DNA of 64,000 nucleotides from Brachionus manjavacas. Lineage: Eukaryota > Rotifera > Eurotatoria > Ploima > Brachionidae. The notes below the pieces were generated by a model. The model saw nothing but the letters and a program-made list of their open reading frames with translations. It did not search any database and was not told the origin of the DNA. Location: assembly GCA_019054805.1 (NCBI GenBank), contig JAHQIY010000010.1:1471501-1535500 (forward strand). The letters run 5' to 3'. Numbering within the stretch: position 1 is the first letter of the stretch; each line of letters starts with the position of its first letter. This document shows, in pieces, positions 36,365 to 45,385 of the stretch. A program made the translations under genes and the position numbers.

Positions 36365-36862
36365 ATGAAATTTTTAGTGATAGTTTTGGCTTTAGGATTT
36401 GTGCTAGCATCAGCTTATCCATATGGCAACATGGGTTATCGTGCTGGCAATGGTATGCTAGGCCCGGGACTCAATATGATGAATCAATATGGTGGAATGG
36501 GTGCCAATAGACGCCGGTATAACAGACGACCAGCAAATCGCTATTACATGGCTGATTATGGTGACAATTATTATGACGATGATGAATACTACTACGACAC
36601 CTATGAAGATTATGAATGGAGACCAATGCAGCAGAGAAGAAATGGTGGTACCATGTATGGAAGACAGAGAGGCCACTATGGATCAGATAGCTATGAGCCG
36701 TATACAGAGTATAGTCGACCAATGTACGAAAAGTCAAGCAGGCAACACTCAGGCCCTTATGACGACAAAAGCTACAAATACAAAAAAGATTCCTATAAAG
36801 CTGAGCCATATGCCAGTACCTATAAAAGCAGTCAAGACAACAACAAATATCAACCGTACTAA
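36365..36862 (+). CDS. Secreted tyrosine-rich protein
   Basis: An intact single-exon frame of 165 codons. Residues 1-18 are a clean signal peptide (MKFLVIVLALGFVLASA, cut before YPYG). The mature part is low-complexity and rich in Tyr, Gly, Asn, Arg, Asp and Ser. It has an Arg/Asn-rich region (GANRRRYNRRPANRYY, about 46-61), an acidic Tyr cluster (DNYYDDDEYYYDTYEDYE, about 67-84) and a C-terminal half with spaced SYKYKKDSYK-like units. There are no cysteines. Such composition is typical of extracellular matrix, cuticle, egg-shell or adhesive proteins that can be cross-linked through tyrosine; that role is inference. AATAAA at 36895-36900 fits a poly(A) signal. I do not recognise a named family. 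Confidence 0.8.
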   Translation: MKFLVIVLALGFVLASAYPYGNMGYRAGNGMLGPGLNMMNQYGGMGANRRRYNRRPANRYYMADYGDNYYDDDEYYYDTYEDYEWRPMQQRRNGGTMYGRQRGHYGSDSYEPYTEYSRPMYEKSSRQHSGPYDDKSYKYKKDSYKAEPYASTYKSSQDNNKYQPY

Positions 36863-36900
36863 GATTTTTTAGTTTTTACTATTTTTGTTAAGAGAATAAA

Positions 36901-37806
36901 TATTTTAATTTATTTATTTTTAATACTGAATGTTTAGACCAAGTCTCTGATTTGGTTTTGATTTAATATTGTTTTAAATTGAAATAATTTTCTGAAAAAT
37001 TTAAATTGGGCTCCAATTTTAAGCTAAGCCAAAAAAAGAAAATTTTAAAATTCACGAGGTAAATATCAATTTATTTTAGACTAGAATTTAGAAAAAATAT
37101 ATTTGGCTCATAAAATCAATTAAGCTTCTGGCCTATTCAAATTTTCAAATTTTAGAATTCAATTTTTTACTAAAATATTTTGGTAAATAAAATGGAAAAA
37201 ATTTTTTTGCAGCTCCAGCTAGTTTGCATAAATCAATTTTAATTTGGCTGTTCAGATATAAAAAAATGAAGCTGACAAATAAATAATATTTAGAAATAAA
37301 ATTAAAACTAAAAATAACTTGTGTTTTAAAGATAATTTTTTAAATTTTAATATTTAATATTTATGAATTTTATTTATTCCTATTGACCAAAGTAAACCAA
37401 ATTTTGTGTGCGTATCCTCATTCATTTTTTATTTTAAAATATAAATAAAGTCTTAGTTGTTCTTAGGAGTAGGAAGAAATAAAGTCCATCTAGAACACCT
37501 TTACCTAATAATTATACCTGTCCTCCAAGGTTTTTATAGAATACATATTTATGTTAACAAGTTTATTTTTAAAAGTAATAAAACTAATCGAAATTGATCA
37601 TTAAAATGATCACTTTTTGGTTCAAAGAATCTCTGATAAAAAGAAATTTAAAATCAAGCCTATTTGAATTTAAATTTCTTGAAACATTTTTTTCTTATTC
37701 ACTTTAGAAAAGATCAAATGTCAGAAAAGGAATCTTACTTTTAGTTGCTAAGTGTTGCATACATTTCTGTGGTGACTCCGTCAATAACCGGAGCTTTTCT
37801 GTTCTT
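36901..37806. other. AT-rich intergenic DNA
   Basis: No gene or element was recognised between the secreted-protein gene and the ACCGG-rich element. Confidence 0.4.
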
Positions 37807-38075
37807 CAGAGCCGTCTATAAACCGGTTTTATACAAAACCGACTCTATATTAGAGCCAAATTTTAAAACCGGTTTTTTAAATCGGTTCTGGTTTCAAGCC
37901 AATTTTAAGACCGGTTAAACCGACCTGAATTTTTTTTTAACCCTCTTTATTATATTGAAATGTTATTTGAAAAAAATTAGTAAACTCTAAATTTCTCCTT
38001 TTGATTTCAAAAGACGAATAGACAAGAACACCAAAAAGGCAAAAATTTTATTTTAAAAATACCATGATGTTTTTT

Positions 38076-39601
38076 GGTTATGTCTAAAACATACACCCAT
38101 CAAGATTGCGAAAAAACAACACCAGGTGTAAATCACCAAAATTTTTATAAAAGTGAAATTTTTTTCTGATACATTTATTCCTAATTATCTGAATTTAACT
38201 ATACACCCATTTTCATTTAAAAAAAAATCTATCATCACCTTTAAATTTCGAATTAAAAAAAAACAAACCAAAACACCCTCATAACTTTTAAGATACACCC
38301 AAAAACTGATTATATTTTTGAATAGAGCATAAAAATATCTACTAGAATATATAGTTTTTATAAATTAAATAATTTGATTTAGCCATTAAAAATCGAAAAA
38401 ACAACTTTTTGGCTCTTCGACAATACACCCTAATTTTTTTACCTTTTTCCATTTTTTTTCTGTAATGTAAAATTGAAATTATAGGTTATCGATTATGAGG
38501 AATCTGAAAAAAAAATCAGATTTCTTCTTTCTGAATTAGTTTTTAAAATAATTTTTTGCAATTTTTTTTTGATTATTTTAAATGTTTTTAGCAACTCTAC
38601 AACGATCTTCTAAAGTAAATCAAATGTAAGGAAAGGTCAAAAATAAATTTTTTCGTAAATTTTTTAATTTTTATCGAAATTTAAAATTTATTATGATTTT
38701 AAATATAATTTATCTTTAAATTTAAATTTTTATCCTCATCATAATTTTTAAAAAATATTTCTTTAAATTTTTAAAAACATATAAATTAATTTTTCAAAAA
38801 TTTTTGTAATTTATAATCAATTTCAATGGTTATTGTGATTACTTCGCCCATTTTAAAACCATCGTTGCAAATCAAAATATTACTAGAGTAATCTCTTTTT
38901 TGAATTTTTTATTTAATTTAATTCTCGAATTTCACCGGAAAAAGGGATCAATTTTCTATTGACGAAATTTTTTATACCTTTTTGAATAGTCGGGTGAATT
39001 TGATTTATCTCGACTTTTAAGGCATGTGCAGCACCAAACAAATGCCAGCTACCACACCAGTTTATTTTGATCTGATTTCAAGTCAAGGATCTAACCCAAT
39101 AGACTCAAGACAGGTTTTAATGCAAGACATTAAAGAATGTTTAACTCTTAACACCTGGTGTGGTAGCTGGCACTTGTCCTCATGATCGATAACCTATAAT
39201 TTCAATTTTACATTACAGAAAAAAAATGGAAAAAGGTAAAAAAATTAGGGTGTATTGTCGAAGAGCCAAAAAGTTGTTTTTTCGATTTTTAATGGCTAAA
39301 TCAAATTATTTAATTTATAAAAACTATATATTCTAGTAGATATTTTTATGCTCTATTCAAAAATATAATCAGTTTTTGGGTGTATCTTAAAAGTATTGAG
39401 GGTGTTTTGGGTTGTTTTTTTTTAATTCGAAATTTAAAGGTGATGATAGATTTTTTTTTAAATGAAAATGGGTGTATAGTTAAATTCAGATAATTAGGAA
39501 TAAATGTATCAGAAAAAAATTTCACTTTTATAAAAATTTTGGTGATTTACACCCGGTGTTGTTTTTTCGCAATATAGATGGGTGTATGTTTTAGACATAC
39601 C
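38076..39601. mobile_element. Mutator-like non-autonomous element, long TIRs
   Basis: Inverted arms of about 425 bp (38076-38501 and 39177-39601) are highly alike. The tips are GGTTATGTCTAAAACATAC and GGTATGTCTAAAACATAC, both leading into ACACCC. A perfect 9-bp direct repeat, ATGTTTTTT, flanks it (38067-38075, 39602-39610). Long arms plus 9-bp duplications are the hallmark of Mutator-like elements. The core has no transposase. Inside, a perfect 18-bp inverted pair, TGCCAGCTACCACACCAG, lies at 39043-39060 and 39155-39172. Confidence 0.8.
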
Positions 39602-39955
39602 ATGTTTTTTCCATTTCGAAAACTTAAATAAAAATATAAATTTAATTTAAAAATTTGAAAATTTGATATTTTCAGATTATTTAAAACTGAAAATATCACT
39701 GATTCTAAAGATTAATTAAGTATAAGCCTTACAAGTTTTGTTTCTGAACATACATTTTGAGCGGTTGGTTTAACCATAACAAAAGACCGCACACCATTTG
39801 ATTCAAATAGCGGAAAAGGCTTAATCTGCTTGAAATCGCGGAAAAAAAGTAAATTTTGTTAACAGAAAATATTTAATGAGAATTTTTTTTCAATAGAATT
39901 TTTTACAATTAGATAATTTTTTTGTTAATTTTTATTTTCAAAATAGACTTAAACC

Positions 39956-40320
39956 GGGTTTTGTGAAGTTCAGTACAAAAGAACAGAACAAAGTGTAAAA
40001 AAATTAAATAACTTTTTTTCTATTTGTTTGAAATTAATTCTGTGAATGCAGCATGGTGCAACATTCAAAGTTGCATCAACTGTATAAGTCTGCTAATGGT
40101 GTGCAAAATCTCTGCAAAATGCACTTTGCTCGAGAATATTGAAATTTGATTTCTGCATAACTCTGCAAATTTAGTTGACCTTGATTTTTGATGCAACTTT
40201 GAATGTTGCACTAAGATGCATTTACAGAAATAAGTTTAAACCTTTAAGAAAAAAGTTATTCAATTTTATTACATTTTTTTCTGTTCTTTTTATCATTTTG
40301 TACTGAATTTCACAAAACCC
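39956..40320. repeat. Foldback element, GGGTTTTGTG ends
   Basis: The left arm, from GGGTTTTGTGAAGTTCAGTAC, returns inverted at the right with GGGTTTTGTGAAATTCAGTAC. Further pairs lie inside (GTTGCATCAA and TTGATGCAAC). TTAA abuts the right end and lies 3 bp outside the left end (39949-39952, 40321-40324), hinting at a piggyBac-like target, but this is not exact. Confidence 0.55.
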
Positions 40321-40829
40321 TTAAGCTGGCTGTAAAAATTTAACCGGTTTTCAAACTGGCTTCAATTTGAAACCGACTCTAAAACCGACTTGAAATCTGG
40401 AACCGGTTTCAAAGCCGGTTTTAAATTTCAAACCGGTCTACCAGCCCTATTCAGAGTCTTTACTGTCCCTTCTATTTCTTTATGGCTAGGCACTTCCGTG
40501 TCAATATCAAGGTCAGTGCTAGCTGATTCAGGTTGTAAAGTTTCTTTAGTGATCTTGTGTAGCAAATGTAGGTCTCTTCTTCTGCTTCACTAGCACAATG
40601 ATTTATATAATTTCTCTTTTCACGCCTTGCTCCTTTCTTAAAAAGCCTGAAGTTCTCCGGGAGAATTCGATCCTTCGACCTTTTGCTTACTTCACTTTTT
40701 TAAAGCTGTTGATCGAACCATAACATCATCAGCTCAAAACATAGTTTCCTTAAAATGTCTTTACACAAATGCCTCATAACGTATCTACATAATCAAGGTG
40801 AATTTGGATGTTATACTGAGAGAAGAACT

Positions 40830-41215
40830 AGCAAGATTTAGACGAGGTAGGGGATGCATAGACCAGATATTTGCACTTATGTGAATTTACATACTTAGGA
40901 AGCACCATCAGTACAGCGATGGGAACACACAAAGACACTGAGAATAGACTAGGTAAAGCAAAGAATGCCTTTGCTATACTTCGACCAGCATGACAATCAA
41001 CCAGCTACAGCAATGAAACAAAACTTAAACTGTTCAACTCTGTAGTATAAGCAATACTAAAAGATGAAAGCGAATGTTGGGGGATGGGTGAATCTGACAG
41101 GAAAAGTCTTAACACCTTCCACGCGGGAAGCCTGTGGAGGATCCTCGGGATACAATAGCCTGAGATATCGCCAAATGCTGACCTATTCACAAGAAAAAAT
41201 TCAGAGCCATTAAGT
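40830..41215 (+). pseudogene. Non-LTR reverse-transcriptase fragment, second type
   Basis: Pieces in shifted frames: ELARFRRGRGCIDQIFAL near 40830, FTYLGSTISTAMGTHKD near 40895, RLGKAKNAFAILRPA, YSNETKLKLFNSVV, then ECWGMGESDRKSLNTFHAG and LWRILGI near 41060-41160. These match the palm end and thumb region of a LINE RT that differs from both other families here. Stops break it and the 3' end was not found. Confidence 0.75.
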
Positions 41216-41229
41216 TAATGAATAAAGAA

Positions 41230-42538
41230 TAAAAGAGTGCTATGGCTTGGGGAATGAACTTAGAATGAAAGAGAGGCGGATACCAAAAAGAGCTCTTCAA
41301 TGGACACCTCAAGGGCAACGTAAAAAATAAAAATAATCAAATATTAGCTTTTTTAAAGTAAGACTACCTAAAAATCTGACTAAATAGAGAAAAAATGGAT
41401 AAAAATAAAATAAATGATCAACAGAGATGGCAAATTGCATGTTTTTTGAAAAATCTGACAAAGACTGAAAACAATTGAATAGAAAAAAAAGTTTGATTCT
41501 AACTTTTTGTGACATACTGTACAGAAACATTCAAATCATTTAATCAACACTTATGAAAAAATTTTTTTAAAATCAATTTTTAATAAGAATTTTTTCAATA
41601 TAATAAATAAAATAAATCAATCAATTAAGTAATCAATACTAATTTCTTTTTCTTTTTTTTATATTATTCTGGCAGCGGAGCAACAGGTAAACCTTGTTAA
41701 ATTGAAAACAAACCTTATAATTATCAAAATATAATTTCAAATATGATTTCGACAGTTACCACAGTCTGCTTTTTTTTTAATTTATCATAGCCTCATAGAA
41801 CGAAAATATTAAAAAAATAAATAAGCTTATGAGTTTATACTATGTAATTTTTTTTTCACATTAATCCATGCCAAAAATTGCTTTATGAGTTTGTTTAGTT
41901 TCCATTATTTTTTAATGTTTCAAATATTTTGTATACTATCAGAAATCAAAATACTAAAAGCTTACTAAATTAAATAAAGAATTTTGATATTATTTTTTAG
42001 GTTAAATTTTATTTATTTACAAAAAATATTAAAAAAATATTTTTTAACTTATTAACTCGACAATTTTACACCAGAACACGATAGGTTAGTTTGCGAGGTT
42101 TTACGCAATTATCAAATAAATTTTACAATCTAAAATAACAATAATGCAGTTAAATAATTTTTATTGTATTTTTGATCAATTATTAAAAAAAATTTAAGAG
42201 TTATTTAAAAGATTTCTCCTAAGTCCCTTTTTTATTCATTAAGTTTTATATTTTTAAAGGATCAATTTTTAAAAATAAACATTCTCTTAAATATTTAAAA
42301 AGAATTTTGTTTTTTTATTAAGTCTTTTTTGATTAAAAAGACTTTGAGTAATGAAACTCTTTTAGGTATTTTACATATAATAATTTAAAAAATTTAGACA
42401 GATATAATGTTTAAAGAACCGTAAAAAAGTTCTTAAAATTTTTTTCGCCTTTGAAAAAAAAATTTTCCTTTTAATTATTTTTTTTTATTTGATTTTTAAT
42501 CCAGCCAAATCTATTTATAAAAAAAATCAGTTAATTAG
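41230..42538. other. AT-rich intergenic DNA
   Basis: No supported gene. The minus frame 41309-41530 has no family motif and is very AT-rich. Confidence 0.4.
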
Positions 42539-42924
42539 TAGTGTTGGGATCCGTACAAGCGGACACTTGAGCGGCCAAAATTTTCAGAAATCGTGACCGC
42601 GTCCGCACTAGCTGGACAACCTTAAGCAGGTGGTCAAATTTTTGGACCGCCAAAATAAACGGTCTAAAAAATACACTCGAATAAATTAAATAATTAAATT
42701 CTTGGCGGGTTTTCACTAAATTTTCTGTAAAATTTTGAAAAATAAAATAAAAAAAATTTTAATTTTAAATAATTTTAAAATTTTAAACTTTTTAAAATAA
42801 ATTAAGATAATTTTTTTCTACTTTTTTTTTCATTTTAATAAGTTAATTTTTTTAAATTAAAAAAAATTAAAAAAACACAAAAAGCCGTCCGTGTAATGGA
42901 CCGGGTTGACCCTATCCAACACTA
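42539..42924. mobile_element. hAT-like MITE with TAGTGTTGG ends
   Basis: Both ends read TAGTGTTGG inward. The 8-bp direct repeat TTAATTAG is perfect at 42531-42538 and 42925-42932. Length 386 bp. It has a GC-rich left half with GCGGAC/GTCCGC motifs. The minus frame 42531-42716 inside is a by-product of the repeat. The terminal nine bases match the right end of the element at 931-1812. Confidence 0.85.
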
Positions 42925-42932
42925 TTAATTAG

Positions 42933-43351
42933 CTAACTTTTTAACACTTGGATTTTTTAAATAACAAAAAAGAAATGACTTAATGAATTTGAGTTTTCTT
43001 TCAAGTTTATTACCTAAATATAGCACAATGTTATTCTAATTTTTTCTTGCTTCTAAACTCCGAATAAAACTAAAAATATTACACACATTTATTAATTAAC
43101 TAATTGAATAGAATAAAAAAACCCTATCATAACTTTATTTCGTAAAAGAAACCGAAATTTTCTTGAAATACCTAAAAACTACACCGAAAAAAAAAAGCGG
43201 TGAAGATTATTTTTTATTTTAAGTTAATATCTTACTTCCTATCTTTTTCACATCATCTAGACCCATTGGGTAAATTTAGGCGTATTAAAATAAAATAAAT
43301 AAATGCTTTATGTAATAATTGTAATAATAAATAATTAATGAGCTAGACTTT
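42933..43351. other. AT-rich stretch, nothing recognised
   Basis: No feature could be supported between the MITE and the family B LINE. Confidence 0.35.
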
Positions 43352-44625
43352 TCAGTAATCAATGATAAGCGCCCTACTTTCAATATTTTCAATAAGAATT
43401 ACTTTGAAATTCTTGATCTTTTTTTAGTTTCAACTTCATTAATTGACAAAATTACCGACTTCAATGTCTTAAATAGTCAAGACATGACTAGTGACCATTT
43501 CCCAACGAAGCATCAATTTCTATGGGCTATCAATTAAAAAATAAATCTACAGCTAAAAAACTTAACTTTAAGAAAGCAAACTGGCAATTCTTTAGCGAGA
43601 TTTTAAATTCTCAAATAGTTAATATCACTGAAAGTCCCCTCACTATTGATCAACAAATGATAAAATTACAGAAAAAATCATTTATGCATCACATAAAAGT
43701 ATTCCTTACCTTTCTCAGAAAATCTACAAATCCAGTCTTCCCCCGGACATTGTTAATTTAATTAAAGAACGTAGGAAAGTAAGAAGAAACTTCCAAAAAA
43801 TTCGCTGTAAAAAGCTTAATCAACTTACATTTGAATTAAAAGCCTCTTTAAAAAAATTCTCGAAACAAATTTGGTTTAATTTTAATCGAGAAGATGGGAA
43901 AAAACCCACTGACAAGTAGACCATTCTAGATCAAAAAAAGGATCAAATTTAATCCCAAATTTGATTTTAAATAATAAGGAATTCAAAACTAATGAAGAAA
44001 AGGGAAAATGCTTTGGAGAACTCTTATCTTCAATATTTAGTCCTAATTCTGATTTAATAGATCTTGATAAAGATTTCGAAATACTTAATTCTTACTCTGA
44101 ATTCTTTAGAAATTATAACCAGTGTAATTTTAATTATCAAATTTGCTTAAATGAATTAATTTTGGCTTTAAAAAGATTGAAAAATGATGCGGCATCAGAA
44201 CCTGACCAAATTCATAATTTAATGTTAAAAAATTTACCTAGAAATTCATTAATAGAAATCACAGAACTTTTAAACTTATATCTTCGAGAAAATAATATCA
44301 AAAACTACAAGCAATTCAGAATACAGCAGTAAGATCTATCCTTAAGTTAAAATATGATACTCCTTCCAACATGTTGCATCATGAGGCTTTTAATAAACTT
44401 AAATTACTAACAGTCTCAAATCGGCTTTGTGAGTTAAGTGAGAGATATGTTGGTCTGACAGTCTGACAGTCTATTCCATTGATTGTCAGACTGGTGGAGG
44501 AATACAAAGAAGATTTCGAATCAAGATTTATTGAATACCCAACTCCATTGTGTAATTACTACCTTACAATTTCTTCTTTTTTCCCTGAACAATCAATTTT
44601 TTAAAAATATTAATCTCAGGTTGAG
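43352..44625 (+). pseudogene. LINE family B copy with internal RT deletion
   Basis: Order: endonuclease end (ILDLFLVSTSLIDKITDF, NSQDMTSDHFP near 43480), linker (MILNNKEFKTNEEKGKCF, 43961), RT start (LILALKRLKNDAASEPDQI, LMLKNLPRNSLIEITELL). Then it jumps at about 44290 directly to the RT C-terminal region (LQAIQNTAVRSILKLKY, HHEAFNKL, CELSERYVG) and the family end IEYPTPLCNYYLTISSFFPE near 44580. The RT palm is missing and frameshifts occur, so this copy is inactive. Confidence 0.75.
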
Positions 44626-44778
44626 ATCTGGATTACTGTTTAACTAAAATGGAGATTTTAATTTCAATTCCAAAATAGTTATTAAATATCATATATTTTT
44701 TTCAATTGATTTTTAGCAATTAAAAATGTTAAGGAAATTGTAACAATAGAGTTTAATTATTTTTTTTATTAACATTGA

Positions 44779-45051
44779 CTAATTGACTAAAATACTTAAA
44801 CCACCCGGCATCCTTTGCACGCACATGATTAAAGACAAATTCTCAATCTTGTAATAGCTCAAGCATTTTTCATCTTCCATTTGTTTTCCAAATGCCAGTA
44901 AACGATAATTTTCCGCTTTTATTCTACAGTTTAAGTCAATTTTTTTTCTCAGATCTTTAACTGTCATTGATTTAAATACTGTTTCATTATCAGCTATATC
45001 AATAGTTGAACGGATGTTATTTTGAGAATAGATCTTTACTTGGTAGAGCAT
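44779..45051 (-). CDS. Ubiquitin-like protein with GG plus six residues
   Basis: An intact frame of 90 codons. The whole protein is one ubiquitin-like fold: a beta-grasp start (MLYQVKIYS), the helix segment TVKDLRKKIDLNCRI, then RLLAFGKQMEDEKCLSYYKI, which aligns with the ubiquitin strand holding Ile44 and Lys48 (here Leu and Lys56). It ends CVQRMPGG at 77-84 and then LSILVN. Against ubiquitin, Val70 and Arg72 are kept while Arg74 is Pro. A tail after GG would need removal before conjugation, as in ubiquitin, SUMO or ISG15 precursors; that is inference. It lies about 100-330 bp downstream of a USP gene on the same strand. Alternatively it may be a non-conjugated Ubl. Confidence 0.8.
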   Translation of the reverse strand: MLYQVKIYSQNNIRSTIDIADNETVFKSMTVKDLRKKIDLNCRIKAENYRLLAFGKQMEDEKCLSYYKIENLSLIMCVQRMPGGLSILVN

Positions 45052-45147
45052 TCTTTCTCAAATTGTTTTAATTAAAAATTTAATTTTTTTTGTTTTAGAG
45101 ATTTTGATGCCTCTTTAGATCAAAATAAACTTAGATTAGTTTTTTTG

Positions 45148-45359
45148 TTAAAAATAAATTAAATAAACAAATAAAAATATTTTTATCGTCAATTTTCCAA
45201 ATAAATTGCACAGCCTTTTCAGCGAAAGGCTAAATCGAGTTTTTTTTTTTCGTTTACAAAAATCATCTTCAAGCAAGTTTGATTCCTGGTACAAACAAGC
45301 TTTGTCATCGCTAGATGCACTAGATTTAGAAGTGTCACTTTTATCATCAAGGACATATA
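45148..45359 (-). CDS. Probable last exon of the USP gene, junction unresolved
   Basis: After an acceptor (TTTTTTTAG at 45360-45367) a frame of 69 codons starts YVLDDK, matching the usual C-terminal strand of USP domains. It continues with a serine/aspartate-rich linker, a basic KRKKKTR and a hydrophobic end (IKIFLFVYLIYF). No GT donor in the right phase lies in the preceding exon: GT after ATAAAT leaves phase 0, but this exon needs phase 1. A base error, a non-canonical site or natural loss could explain it. If joined, the protease would have a C-terminal membrane anchor. Confidence 0.5.
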
Positions 45360-45385
45360 CTAAAAAAAAGGCGTTTTGCTTAAAT

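Larger units (their letters stand above)
37807..40449. mobile_element. Element with inverted ACCGG-rich ends
   Basis: Both ends carry many ACCGGTTTT/AAAACCGG units in opposite orientation (37815-37930 and 40340-40445). The right end reads inward TAGGGCTGGTAGACCGG; the left reads CAGAGCCGTCTATAAACCGG. Subterminal short repeats and such ends suggest a hAT-like element. TTCAGAG occurs at 37805-37811 and 40450-40456 and might be a remnant duplication, but it overlaps the left end, so borders are uncertain. Two other elements sit inside. Confidence 0.55.

Noticed and set aside
36458-36872. Overlapping frames on both strands within the tyrosine-rich gene
   Set aside because: Low-complexity codons keep other frames open; only the frame at 36365 has a signal peptide and promoter.
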